Assembly (NCBI GenBank): GCA_047614505.1 | Contig: JBLHGQ010000015.1 | Location: forward strand, 1 to 35,943 | Direction: 5' to 3' | Source: JABDJL01 sp047614505 | GTDB lineage: Bacteria > Pseudomonadota > Gammaproteobacteria > Xanthomonadales > SZUA-36 | DNA length: 35,943 nt | Shown: positions 17,757 to 26,564 of the stretch, in pieces | How the letters are laid out: each line of letters begins with the position of its first letter | Position numbering within the stretch: position 1 is the first letter of the stretch | Position numbers and translations under genes: made by a program | The notes under the pieces: generated by a model | What the model was told of the DNA's origin: nothing | Databases searched by the model: none | What the model saw: only the letters and a program-made list of their open reading frames with translations

Positions 17757-18011
17757 TTACCTTGTTTTGATCGAATATCGCCGCATCTTGCTGCGCAGCG
17801 TATTACGGGTCATTCCGAGGATGCGCGCAGTGCGCGACTGGTTGCCCCCGGCGTAATGCAGAACCTCCTCAATCAATGGTGGTTCGATTTCAGACAGCAA
17901 CTTTCGGTAAACATGTTCGGGCTCGGTATTTCCCATATCTTCAAGATACAGACGGATGGTTTCCTGTACGTGCTCCCTGAGCGGGATCGATGGGTTCTTT
18001 TTTACGACCAT
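17757..18011 (-). CDS. fis: Fis family DNA-binding regulator
   Basis: 84 residues, somewhat shorter than E. coli Fis (98), the difference being in the N-terminal arm. The core LREHVQETIRLYLEDMG and the helix-turn-helix GGNQSRTARILGMTRNTLRSKMRRY match Fis. Fis bends DNA and regulates rRNA and many growth genes. The fis-purH-purD order is a conserved gammaproteobacterial arrangement, but dusB, usually just upstream of fis, is not here; a DUF3426 protein takes that place. Confidence 0.93.
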   Translation of the reverse strand: MVVKKNPSIPLREHVQETIRLYLEDMGNTEPEHVYRKLLSEIEPPLIEEVLHYAGGNQSRTARILGMTRNTLRSKMRRYSIKTR

Positions 18012-18078
18012 TGCGTTTTTGATTTACGAAGCGTTCACGAAGGGGAGACGTTATCACAAAGCGCTTGAAAGCCCAATG

Positions 18079-18816
18079 CTAGTGGAACATCAATTCAAAG
18101 CCGGTGGCATCGGCACCGGGGTCCACAAACTCCAGAAGCACAGGCAGGTGAACATTGGGCGCCAGGCCTTCGGACAAAGAGGCATTAACCGGTAAATATT
18201 CAGCCGGATCAAATTCCCGTGCGGCAATGGGAGTATTTGAAATATCGCGAATGATGACTTCAATGCGGGGATAGGCTTGCACCCGATCTGCCCGGTTAAC
18301 AAAAGTAAAGCTCATGGCCAACATCCCGGTTCGTGTAGGGTGTTTATGCATGTCCCTACTGACAAGGTAAAACTTGCCAGGGTCCCTGAATGCTTGTTCC
18401 GTTGGAAGGTCCAGAGCACCGACATCAGCGAGAAATTGTCGAACTTGCGGGTCTTGCAAAAGTGGCACACGGAAAGTCCAGGCGAGGTTGGTCAGTGTGA
18501 TAAGCAACAACAAGGCGAAAACCGCTATCCAGATATTTCTGTTGGGGTCATTAGCTACCTGCAGTACTTTCGACCGGTCGGCAGAGATAGTTGAGTTATT
18601 CTCCTCACCTACAAGTGCATGGCCAAGTACGGGAGCTGCATTTTGAGTATCGGCCTTTGCAGCCTGTGACTTACTGTCCGGCCAATGGTCAAACAGATAA
18701 GAAACGGCGTTGAAATCCTGCGTGCATCTTCCGCAAGAGACAGAGCCACCAGCCCGGGCAATCAGGGATGCGTTAAGAACATGTACAGTTTGGCAATGGG
18801 GGCAGCGGGTAAACAC
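18079..18816 (-). CDS. zinc-ribbon membrane protein, DUF3426
   Basis: 245 residues with a GTG start. The N-terminus has two CxxC pairs (RCPHCQTVH and SCGRCTQDF), the MJ0042-type zinc finger. One membrane helix follows near residues 94-116 (NIWIAVFALLLLITLTNLAW), then a DUF3426 domain (about 140-245). The family is often encoded near prmA, dusB and fis, as here near fis. A weak AAGGA lies upstream. It is co-directional with DUF4124 and pyrE upstream (22-base gap). Function unknown. Confidence 0.85.
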   Translation of the reverse strand: MFTRCPHCQTVHVLNASLIARAGGSVSCGRCTQDFNAVSYLFDHWPDSKSQAAKADTQNAAPVLGHALVGEENNSTISADRSKVLQVANDPNRNIWIAVFALLLLITLTNLAWTFRVPLLQDPQVRQFLADVGALDLPTEQAFRDPGKFYLVSRDMHKHPTRTGMLAMSFTFVNRADRVQAYPRIEVIIRDISNTPIAAREFDPAEYLPVNASLSEGLAPNVHLPVLLEFVDPGADATGFELMFH

Positions 18817-18838
18817 GAGTAAATTAGAGATTCCTTAA

Positions 18839-19522
18839 CTATTGCTCAGAATCGGGTTCATCCTCAGGGTCAATCGACCCTGGCTTTCCGCCGTTGGCCA
18901 GAAATCGATAGCGTTTGATGTTGTCTTCGAAAGAACTACGAATCTGGCGCTCACGGATGTTTAGCTTCGCCAGTTCAGTATCGCTATTCCTAAGTCGTTG
19001 CCGCATTGAATGAATGCCTTTTTCCAGTTCTTCGTCAACCGGCATGCCAGCTCGTTGCCGGTCTGCAGCGTTTTTTACAAGGCCGGTCAGGTTTGTCATA
19101 ACACTGACTTCGGCTTGACTGATTAGACGTCTGTCGTAGCCAAGTTGCGCAACCTCATCTTCTATTGCAGCAAGAAGGTCTTGTTCTGTGTGATAACGCA
19201 GTACGAGTAGATTATCAGACGAACGACGAACTTCATCTTCTGTAAATAATGGCTCAAGTTCATCGTCATCGTCATCGGCATCGAGTTCAGCAGTTGCTAC
19301 CTGAGTGGCTATAGGGTCGGTCACCCGTTCAATTACTATGCCCGCCTTATTTAGAATATCGTAGGGTCTGGTGGAATACTCAGGCGGGATGGTTCGACCA
19401 AAGTGAACGTTACCCTCATCATCTGTCCAACGATAGGTTCGTTCCTGTGCCATTGCCAGGGTAGAGAACACTATGCTCAGACTGAGCAAAGTGATTGAAA
19501 TCCTTGTCAATCTAGCTTCCAT
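18839..19522 (-). CDS. DUF4124 domain protein, exported
   Basis: 227 residues starting MEARLTRIS, with a signal peptide ending STLAMAQ. The N-terminal DUF4124 domain shows RTYRWTDDEGNVHFG; a strongly acidic DADDDDDE patch and a long helical, probably coiled-coil part follow. It overlaps the pyrE end by 11 bases, so the start is well placed. Probably periplasmic. The DUF4124 family has no established activity. Confidence 0.8.
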   Translation of the reverse strand: MEARLTRISITLLSLSIVFSTLAMAQERTYRWTDDEGNVHFGRTIPPEYSTRPYDILNKAGIVIERVTDPIATQVATAELDADDDDDELEPLFTEDEVRRSSDNLLVLRYHTEQDLLAAIEDEVAQLGYDRRLISQAEVSVMTNLTGLVKNAADRQRAGMPVDEELEKGIHSMRQRLRNSDTELAKLNIRERQIRSSFEDNIKRYRFLANGGKPGSIDPEDEPDSEQ

Positions 19523-20153
19523 ACTGTAGACGATAACGCCGAATCGCTTCAATGTCGATATTTGCGTCAGATTTTTCATCCAGGTAAGCAATCAGGTCGT
19601 CCAGGCCTGCGATAGAAATCACCGGAATACCGTAACGACTTTCCACTTCCTGCGCTGCGGACTTTTCTCCAACCCCACGTTCTTGCCGGTCCAATGCGAT
19701 TGCCACTCCAGCAGGTATTGCACCTGCCTGGCTGATCCAATCAATAGATTCTCGTACCGAAGTCCCTGCAGATATCACATCGTCGACAATAAGAACTTTC
19801 CCAGCCATTGCGGCACCAACTAAAACACCACCTTCGCCGTGGTCTTTGGCCTCTTTGCGGTTGTATGCATATGGGATATTTACGGAATGCTGCTGAGCAA
19901 GGGACATTGCAATTCCCGAGGCCAACACGATGCCTTTGTAAGCCGGTCCGAATAACATGTCAAAATCAACTCCAGCTGCAATGATTGCACCGGCGTAGCA
20001 GTCACAAAGCACTTGCAAAGAAGCACCATCATCGAAACCACCGGCATTGAAAAAATACGGGCTGATGCGCCCGGATTTCAGCGTGAACTCACCAAATTTC
20101 AAGTTTCCTTTTGCCAGAGCCAGGTCGAACAATTTAGCTTGATAATCCTGCAT
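19512..20153 (-). CDS. pyrE: orotate phosphoribosyltransferase
   Basis: 213 residues, normal PyrE. It converts orotate and PRPP to OMP. Key sequence: LKSGRISPYFFNAG near the N-terminus, the catalytic loop NRKEAKDHGEGG and the PRPP site VLIVDDVISAGTS. Start ATG 20153. It diverges from the exonuclease III gene, as pyrE does from crc in Pseudomonas, and heads the long minus-strand run that includes purH, purD and pyrF. Confidence 0.97.
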   Translation of the reverse strand: MQDYQAKLFDLALAKGNLKFGEFTLKSGRISPYFFNAGGFDDGASLQVLCDCYAGAIIAAGVDFDMLFGPAYKGIVLASGIAMSLAQQHSVNIPYAYNRKEAKDHGEGGVLVGAAMAGKVLIVDDVISAGTSVRESIDWISQAGAIPAGVAIALDRQERGVGEKSAAQEVESRYGIPVISIAGLDDLIAYLDEKSDANIDIEAIRRYRLQYGS

Positions 20154-20180
20154 GTCACGAAGCCTGCATTGTGTATGGAA

Positions 20181-20209
20181 AGTATCGCGCCCACAGGTCT
20201 GCTATGCAA
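20181..20209 (-). promoter_or_regulatory. candidate pyrE promoter
   Basis: On the minus strand TTGCAT (complement 20204-20209), a 17-base spacer, and GATACT (complement 20181-20186), about 28 bases before the pyrE ATG. The spacing is ideal, the hexamers moderate. Confidence 0.4.
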
Positions 20210-20245
20210 TGACAATTGCTGCTGGTGACGGTATGCTCGTCGCCC

Positions 20246-21040
20246 ATGAGAATCATTACAGTAAATACCAACGGAATTCGTGCCGCGGCCAGGAAAGGGT
20301 TTTTTGACTGGCTAAAGAAGCAAAATGCAGATGTTGTTTGTATCCAGGAAACCAAGGCTCAGCTTGACCAGTTAAGCGACCCGGTATTCTCGCCTGCCGG
20401 CTACAGTTGTTATTACCATGATGCCGTAAAGAAGGGATATAGCGGAACCGCTCTTTATTGTCGTACTGAACCGGACCGGATTCATTTTGGTATTGACTGG
20501 GATGTAATGGACAGCGAAGGGCGTTGGCTGAGGGCAGATTTTGGTGATTTAAGTGTGATTTCACTGTATTTGCCATCTGGATCATCGAAAGAAGAGCGTC
20601 AGCAAATCAAGTTTCAATGTATGGACTACTTACAGCCAAAATTAAAGGAAATGGCTGGTGATGGACGCCATTACGTTATTTGCGGCGACTGGAACATTGC
20701 GCATAAAAAAATTGATATCAAAAACTGGCGCGGCAATCAAAAGAGTTCAGGGTTTTTGCCTGAAGAGCGTGACTGGATGAGCGAGTTGTTTGGTGATGTT
20801 GGGTGGAAAGATACGTTTCGTTGTGTTGAACCGGGGGAAGAGCAATACACATGGTGGTCAAATCGCGGCCAGGCCTGGGCCAACAACACAGGATGGCGCC
20901 TTGATTACCACGTTGCTACGCCAGCACTGGCCGATTCGGCCCGATCCGTTGAAATATATAAAGCTGAGCGGTTCTCTGACCATGCACCGCTGATAATTGA
21001 TTACGATTTCGAGTTTCCGGGACGCAGGCCCGGCGTTTGA
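20246..21040 (+). CDS. exodeoxyribonuclease III / AP endonuclease
   Basis: 264 residues starting MRIITVNTNGIRAAA. Endonuclease/exonuclease/phosphatase fold for repair of abasic sites. The catalytic set is intact: Asn in VNTNGI, Glu in CIQETKAQ, Asp-Asn in GDWNIAH, and the final Asp-His in SDHAPL. This matters because the gene sits where Pseudomonas has crc, a homologue that has lost these residues and acts as a translational regulator; here an active nuclease is expected. An upstream TTG (20216) adds sequence not found in the family. The stop overlaps the ampG start. Confidence 0.92.
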   Translation: MRIITVNTNGIRAAARKGFFDWLKKQNADVVCIQETKAQLDQLSDPVFSPAGYSCYYHDAVKKGYSGTALYCRTEPDRIHFGIDWDVMDSEGRWLRADFGDLSVISLYLPSGSSKEERQQIKFQCMDYLQPKLKEMAGDGRHYVICGDWNIAHKKIDIKNWRGNQKSSGFLPEERDWMSELFGDVGWKDTFRCVEPGEEQYTWWSNRGQAWANNTGWRLDYHVATPALADSARSVEIYKAERFSDHAPLIIDYDFEFPGRRPGV

Positions 21041-22299
21041 ATTCAGTACAACGTAACTGGAAGGAAATCTTGTTCACGCGCAAGATGCTGACCTGTGCAT
21101 TTCTGGGTTTCAGTTCCGGGTTGCCACTGTTTGTACTGGTTTCCCTGGTTACGGCCTGGTTACGCCGAGCTGAAATTGACCTGGCTACGATTGGTCTGTT
21201 TGCTTTGGTCGGACTGCCATATACCTGGAAATTCCTCTGGTCGCCGGTCATGGACCGTTTCAAGTTACCGTTTCTTGGCAGGCGCAGGGGCTGGGCCTTG
21301 ATATCTCAGTTGGGTGTGTTGTTTTCGGTCGGCATGCTGGGCCACTTCGATCCTGCATCAAGCCTGCAACCTATCGTCATCTGTGTATTCCTGGTTGCCT
21401 TCTTTGGTGCCAGTCAGGACATTGTGATCGATGCTTATCGAAGGGAGTTGCTGGCAGACGACGAACTGGGCACAGGCACATCAATCTGGATCAATGCCTA
21501 TCGCCTCGCTCAGTTGATTCCCGGTTCCCTGGCACTAATTTTGTCAGACCATCTGCCATGGTCACTGGTATTTTGGATTACCGCGTCTTTCATGCTGATT
21601 GGTGTGGTCACCATTCTGACAATCAAAGAAGTCAGTGATGATTCGCTTGCGCCACACACCCTGAAAGAGGCAGTGATTGACCCCTTTGTAGAATTCTTCA
21701 ATCGTGACGGAATCAAATCCGGCCTGACTATCCTGGCATTCATGTTCTTTTACAAACTGGGCGATAACCTGGCAACTGCATTGGCCACACCGTTTTATAT
21801 CGATATGGGTTACACCAATACCGAAATTGGTTCGGTGGCCAAGTTTGCCGGATTATGGGCTGGGATTGCCGGCGGTACGATTGGCGGTATTGTCATGTTG
21901 AAACTAAGCATCAACCGGGCTTTATGGCTATTCGGCTTTGTGCAGGTATCAACCATTTTCCCTTATATCTGGCTTAGCCAGGCAGGGCATAGCCTCACCG
22001 GACTGTTTGTAGTAGTCAGTGGTGAGTATCTGGGCGTTGGAATGGGCGCGATCGCCTTGACCGCATATATGGCACGTGAAACCAGTCTTGCATTTACCGC
22101 CACTCAATTTGCATTGTTCAGTAGTTTTGTGGCGGTTCCAAGGACCGTCGCAAATGCTTCAACCGGCTTTATTGTTGAAGCGGTAGGCTGGACGCAGTTT
22201 TACTGGATTTGCGCGCTGGTGGCAATTCCGGGGATGCTCCTCCTTTTGAAAGTCGCGCCCTGGAATGAGCGTACAAGGGTCCATTCGAGTGAAGGCTAG
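21037..22299 (+). CDS. ampG: AmpG-like MFS permease (muropeptide importer)
   Basis: 420 residues, about 12 membrane helices. AmpG brings GlcNAc-anhydroMurNAc peptides from the periplasm to the cytoplasm for recycling. Family sequence: WKEILFTRKMLTCAFLGFSSGLPL, IGLFALVGLPYTWKFLWSPVMDRF, FLGRRRGWALISQ and GASQDIVIDAYRREL. It starts at TTG inside TTGA, whose TGA is the stop of the exonuclease gene, so the two are coupled. It lacks the two extra C-terminal helices of some AmpG proteins. The nearby anmK (other strand) supports a recycling role. Confidence 0.85.
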   Translation: MNSVQRNWKEILFTRKMLTCAFLGFSSGLPLFVLVSLVTAWLRRAEIDLATIGLFALVGLPYTWKFLWSPVMDRFKLPFLGRRRGWALISQLGVLFSVGMLGHFDPASSLQPIVICVFLVAFFGASQDIVIDAYRRELLADDELGTGTSIWINAYRLAQLIPGSLALILSDHLPWSLVFWITASFMLIGVVTILTIKEVSDDSLAPHTLKEAVIDPFVEFFNRDGIKSGLTILAFMFFYKLGDNLATALATPFYIDMGYTNTEIGSVAKFAGLWAGIAGGTIGGIVMLKLSINRALWLFGFVQVSTIFPYIWLSQAGHSLTGLFVVVSGEYLGVGMGAIALTAYMARETSLAFTATQFALFSSFVAVPRTVANASTGFIVEAVGWTQFYWICALVAIPGMLLLLKVAPWNERTRVHSSEG

Positions 22300-22329
22300 G
22301 GCTTTTGCGAATGCGTGAATGCAGCCGTA

Positions 22330-22707
22330 TCAGTGAACATCTCTTACGCGGAATCCGAAAGGAAGGATTGCCAGTCGTGTCATTTTCAGGTGCTGGGTGG
22401 CAAACGGCAGTCCAATGATAGTTATGCCAAATATAAAGGCGAGGAACAGGTGAATTAAGGCCAGTTCCAACCCGGGCAGGATGATCCAGATAATATTCAT
22501 GATGATTGAGACCGTGCCGCCGGGTGGTTCGGTATCTCGAATCTCTCTGCCAAAGGGAGCGAAACCCAATACTGAAAGTTTGAAACACTGGATCCCAAAC
22601 GGGATGCCAATGATTGTCAGGCACAGGATTATGCCGCCCAGCAGATAAAGGATGGTGACAATAAAGCCTCCAAATACAAACCATAGAATATTGAGTAGTA
22701 GATTCAA
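22330..22707 (-). CDS. yccF: YccF domain inner membrane protein
   Basis: 125 residues with two similar halves, each with IIGIPFG or IIGLPFA and a hydrophobic segment, then LAPFG/ILPFG: the YccF pattern (ILWFVFGGF, IPFGIQCFKLSVLGFAPFGREI). Start is TTG within TTGA, which overlaps the anmK stop; GAGAGG eight bases upstream supports it. Translationally coupled to anmK. Function unknown. Confidence 0.88.
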   Translation of the reverse strand: MNLLLNILWFVFGGFIVTILYLLGGIILCLTIIGIPFGIQCFKLSVLGFAPFGREIRDTEPPGGTVSIIMNIIWIILPGLELALIHLFLAFIFGITIIGLPFATQHLKMTRLAILPFGFRVRDVH

Positions 22708-23816
22708 TTGATTGACCTCTCATAAATCTTACCTAACAACACCGGCCCACGCGCGCCAGTGATCGCTTGTGTGGCTTGCGGGTTCTCGTCCAGGCGCTCT
22801 TTTGCCAGCCAGGCGAACAGTATGGCTTCGACCCAATCGGGGTCGAAGCCATGATTGATGGTGGATTCAATCGGAATATCGAGCAGTAATTTCCTGAGGC
22901 AGTACATCAGATAGGCGTTATGCACGCCTCCACCACAAACCAGCACTCGGGCTACATCATCACTTGCCAATATGTCAGTCGCGACCGTTCTGGCCGTGAG
23001 TTCCGCCAATGAACACTGAATGTCTGCGGCCTCAATATTCAGGTCCGCCAAATTGGACTGCAGCCAGCGCATGTTGAAATACTCAAGGCCGGTGCTTTTG
23101 GGTGCCTGTTGTGCGAAAAAAGGATCATCCAATAATTTTTCCAATAGGCCTTCGTGAATCTTTCCACTGGCCGCCCAGGTTCCGTTGCTGTCGTATAAAT
23201 CCCCATTGTTTTGTTGAATCCAGGAATCCATCAGGCAGTTGCCGGGGCCGCAATCAAAGCCACTAACCCCTCCATTGGTATCCAGAAACGTGAGATTGGC
23301 GATGCCACCAATGTTCAGAATTACCCGGTGCTCTTTATGTGTGTGAAAAAGATGGCGATGAAGCAGGGGTGCAAGCGGAGCACCCTGGCCGCCAGCACGA
23401 ATATCAGCCTTGCGAAAATCTGTAACGGTGGTAATACCCGTGGAACGGGAAATGATTGAGCCGCTTCCCAACTGAACGGAAACTGGTCTGCGGGCATCAG
23501 GTTGGTGCCAAACCGTCTGGCCGTGCGAGCCAACGGCCTTAATATCGTGTTTTTCAATTCCGGCCTGTTGGATTAATTCATTTGCCGTCAGTGCGAAAAA
23601 CCGGCCTAACTGCTCATCAAGGCCTGCAGCAATACCCGCTGCAGGGCGTTCACCACTGCTTAGAAGGCGGTCCAGTTCGTTTCTAATTGCACCAGGGTAG
23701 GGATTACAAAATGCGTGCAGAAGTTCGGGTCTCCCGCCTTCGATATTGACCAGCGCAGCATCGACTCCATCCCGGCTCGTTCCAGAAATCAGGCCGATAT
23801 ATGCAGTGGCGCTCAC
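22704..23816 (-). CDS. anmK: anhydro-N-acetylmuramic acid kinase
   Basis: 370 residues, normal AnmK. It opens and phosphorylates anhydroMurNAc to MurNAc-6-phosphate in peptidoglycan recycling. Motifs: IGLISGTSRDGVDAALV at the N-terminus, GSHGQTVWH, ILNIGGIANLT, GFDCGPGNCLMD and RVLVCGGGVHNAYLM. GTG start, followed by yccF through a TTGA overlap; the M23 peptidase gene lies 18 bases upstream on the same strand. With AmpG nearby it forms a recycling neighbourhood. Confidence 0.96.
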   Translation of the reverse strand: MSATAYIGLISGTSRDGVDAALVNIEGGRPELLHAFCNPYPGAIRNELDRLLSSGERPAAGIAAGLDEQLGRFFALTANELIQQAGIEKHDIKAVGSHGQTVWHQPDARRPVSVQLGSGSIISRSTGITTVTDFRKADIRAGGQGAPLAPLLHRHLFHTHKEHRVILNIGGIANLTFLDTNGGVSGFDCGPGNCLMDSWIQQNNGDLYDSNGTWAASGKIHEGLLEKLLDDPFFAQQAPKSTGLEYFNMRWLQSNLADLNIEAADIQCSLAELTARTVATDILASDDVARVLVCGGGVHNAYLMYCLRKLLLDIPIESTINHGFDPDWVEAILFAWLAKERLDENPQATQAITGARGPVLLGKIYERSIN

Positions 23817-23834
23817 CCTAGCAGTTCTTTCCCG

Positions 23835-25196
23835 TCACCAGGAACGGGTGCCCGCATACATTGATGCAGATTCCAATCGGCTCAATTGACTTAGAAAGGG
23901 CGAAGCGTATGCCTTGAACGCTTCCAGATGATCACTCAATAGTGGCTCGACAGTTGGCAGTGAAACGGTTCGGGGGTTCCTGTGCGTGCCATTGACGACA
24001 AATTCATAGTGCAGGTGGGGTGCCTCAGACAGTCCAGTGGAGCCTACAAATCCGATGACATCACCCTGCCGGACGCGTTGCCCCTGTTTGACATTTCGGT
24101 TGGTGAAATGAAGGTACTTAGTAACAATGCTGTTGGCATGCTGAATAAAGACATGATTGCCGTTGTTGGCATCATAAGCCGAGCGTGTCACCTTGCCGTC
24201 TCCGGCGGCATACACTGGCGTGCCTGACGGGGCACGGTAGTCAATGCCTCTGTGTGCCTTCACCCTTTTCAGGATCGGATGAAAACGTTTGGGATTAAAA
24301 TTAGAACTGATATAGGAGAAATTCAGAGGCGCGCGCAAGAATGCTTTACGCATATGACGACCATCAGGAGCGTAATACTGGGGTCCGTTATCTGCTTCAA
24401 AACGAATGGCTTGAAATTTTTCGCCCTGATTGATGAAAGTTGCGGCCAGAATTTCTCCATCGCGTAAATACTCACCATCGCGATAAATTTTTTCGAAAAT
24501 CAGGTTGAAGTCGTCACCAGCTCTGATATCCAGAACGAAATCAATGTCCCAGCCAAATATATTGGCCAATTTCATTACCATCCCGTCGCTCAAGCCGGCA
24601 GCTTTACCCGCCAGGAACAATGAAGAATCAATGGATCCTTTTGTTTCAAAAATTTTGCTGGATATCTGACGTTTCAAAGTTGAGCTTGTCAGCCCGTCTG
24701 GTGCTTGAGTTATCAGCAGGTAACTTCCCTCGTCAAGGGAGTAGCGCATTCGCGCAAATCTACCTTCTTCATTCAGTTGAAAACCAAAAACATCACCGGG
24801 TTTGATTTTCTTGAGATTCCTGGTCTCCTCATTCAGGGCCAGGATGTTATGTAAAAGGCTGGCACTAAACCCCTGGGCACGAAAGATAGTATCTAACGAC
24901 TGCCCGTCTTTGACTTCAATTAACCGCCATCTCTCATCGTCACCTGCTTCAATTTTGGCATCCAGGCGCTTGGGTAGATCAATTGCAATAACGTTGGTAA
25001 AGGCAGTCAGGCTTTGCGCCTCGTCACCGGGGTCTTTTGATTCCAGCCCGCCCAGTGCCACACCAAATACAATCAAGGTTATGGCGAATATAGCCAGCCG
25101 GGTTTCATTAATGCCACCCGGAAGTCCGGGCAGCCGGCTTCTCAGCTGAACTCTCAGGCGGTTAAAGTTATTTCTTATTTGTACGAGGAAATTCAT
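23835..25196 (-). CDS. M23 family murein endopeptidase
   Basis: 453 residues from MNFLVQIR; an in-frame ATG at 25274 would add 26 residues. A basic N-terminus, one membrane segment (RLAIFAITLIVFGVALGGL, about residues 33-51), a LysM-like/OapA region (VKDGQSLDTIFRAQGF), a middle domain, and a C-terminal LytM domain with zinc ligands HRGIDYRAP (near 314) and HLHYEF (near 393). It cuts peptide crosslinks of murein and is anchored in the inner membrane facing the periplasm. All zinc ligands are present, so it should be active (unlike EnvC/NlpD-type regulators). The anmK-M23-tyrS arrangement is conserved in pseudomonads. Confidence 0.92.
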   Translation of the reverse strand: MNFLVQIRNNFNRLRVQLRSRLPGLPGGINETRLAIFAITLIVFGVALGGLESKDPGDEAQSLTAFTNVIAIDLPKRLDAKIEAGDDERWRLIEVKDGQSLDTIFRAQGFSASLLHNILALNEETRNLKKIKPGDVFGFQLNEEGRFARMRYSLDEGSYLLITQAPDGLTSSTLKRQISSKIFETKGSIDSSLFLAGKAAGLSDGMVMKLANIFGWDIDFVLDIRAGDDFNLIFEKIYRDGEYLRDGEILAATFINQGEKFQAIRFEADNGPQYYAPDGRHMRKAFLRAPLNFSYISSNFNPKRFHPILKRVKAHRGIDYRAPSGTPVYAAGDGKVTRSAYDANNGNHVFIQHANSIVTKYLHFTNRNVKQGQRVRQGDVIGFVGSTGLSEAPHLHYEFVVNGTHRNPRTVSLPTVEPLLSDHLEAFKAYASPFLSQLSRLESASMYAGTRSW

Positions 25197-25284
25197 CCTG
25201 ATGATGGACTCACTTTTGGGCTTAAGGTTCAAGCAGGCGTAACCATAGCCAGAGTTGCGATTAGGGTCAAACATAAACTCAGGG

Positions 25285-25313
25285 TGGAGCCTGTGCGAAC
25301 AAGGCCATACAAT
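25285..25313 (+). promoter_or_regulatory. candidate tyrS promoter
   Basis: TGGAGC (25285-25290), a 17-base spacer and TACAAT (25308-25313), about 30 bases before the tyrS ATG. The -10 matches well, the -35 is weak. Confidence 0.35.
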
Positions 25314-25342
25314 GCCCTGTCATTGAGCAGATAGTGTTAAAC

Positions 25343-26557
25343 ATGAAGCAAGACTCTAATCAAAAAACCCGCGATGCTCTGGAGCTGATTGCCAGGGGCA
25401 CGGATGAGATCATCAAGATCGAAGATTTGGAAGAGCGTCTACAGTCGGGGCGTACATTGCAGATCAAAGTAGGATTCGATCCGTCGGCGCCGGATTTGCA
25501 CCTTGGGCACACCGTCATCATCAACAAGATGCGCCAGTTTCAGGATCTTGGCCACGATGTAACATTCCTGATCGGGGATTTTACCGGCATGATTGGTGAT
25601 CCGACTGGCAAAAACGTTACGCGAAAGCCCTTAACGCCTGAACAGATCAAGGAAAATGCAAATACCTATGCCGAACAGGTATACAAAATATTGGATCGTG
25701 AGAAAACCATCGTTCGTTTCAATTCGGAATGGCTAAGTGCCCTGGGGTCTGAGGGAATGATTCGTCTGGCTGCGCGTTACACGGTGGCTCGTATGATGGA
25801 GCGTGATGATTTTGAAAAGCGATTCAAAGCCGGCCAACCTATTTCCCTACATGAATTCCTTTACCCGCTGGCTCAGGGCTACGATTCGGTTTTTATGAAA
25901 ACCGATGTGGAAATGGGCGGGACCGACCAGAAATTCAATTTGCTGGTCGGGCGACATCTTCAGCAACAGGATGGCCAGCCACCACAAATCATCATAACGC
26001 TGCCTCTGCTTGAGGGACTGGACGGCGTGCAGAAAATGTCCAAGTCGCTGGACAATTACGTGGGTATTACCGAAGCACCACAGGAAATGTTCGGCAAGTT
26101 GATGTCGATTTCTGATGAACTTATGTGGCGATATTTTGATCTTTTGAGTTTTCGTAGTAACGAAGAGTTGGCCGACTTGAAAAGACAGGTAGAAGAGGGG
26201 ACTAACCCCAGAGATATCAAATTCCTTCTATGCGAAGAAATTATTGAGCGCTTTCACAGTCGGGAAGCAGCAGTTGCGGCGCGCGAGTCATTTATCTCCC
26301 GATTTCGGGATGGTGCGATGCCCGACTCCATCCCGGAAAAGGCTCTTCATACAGATGGCGAGGGAATCGGCATAGCTGCGGCACTTAGCCAATGCGGCCT
26401 GACTTCAAGCAATGGCGAAGCTTTCAGGATGATTCAGCAGGGTGGAGTACGCATCGACAGCAAAAAAGTGAGCGATCGTACCTTGGTTCTTGAGCCTGGT
26501 TTCAAAGCAATCCTTCAAGTTGGCAAACGCAGGTTTTGTAAAGTCAGTGTCAATTGA
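25343..26557 (+). CDS. tyrS: tyrosyl-tRNA synthetase
   Basis: 404 residues from ATG 25343 (a GTG at 25334 would add three). Class I synthetase charging tRNA-Tyr, of the bacterial TyrZ-like type found in Pseudomonas. Signatures: HIGH motif as DLHLGH (residues 53-56), LIGDFTGMIGDPTGK, the KMSKS motif near 232, and a C-terminal S4 RNA-binding domain (FRMIQQGGVRIDSKKVSD). The Nudix gene follows after 7 bases. Confidence 0.97.
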   Translation: MKQDSNQKTRDALELIARGTDEIIKIEDLEERLQSGRTLQIKVGFDPSAPDLHLGHTVIINKMRQFQDLGHDVTFLIGDFTGMIGDPTGKNVTRKPLTPEQIKENANTYAEQVYKILDREKTIVRFNSEWLSALGSEGMIRLAARYTVARMMERDDFEKRFKAGQPISLHEFLYPLAQGYDSVFMKTDVEMGGTDQKFNLLVGRHLQQQDGQPPQIIITLPLLEGLDGVQKMSKSLDNYVGITEAPQEMFGKLMSISDELMWRYFDLLSFRSNEELADLKRQVEEGTNPRDIKFLLCEEIIERFHSREAAVAARESFISRFRDGAMPDSIPEKALHTDGEGIGIAAALSQCGLTSSNGEAFRMIQQGGVRIDSKKVSDRTLVLEPGFKAILQVGKRRFCKVSVN

Positions 26558-26564
26558 TGTGGGG

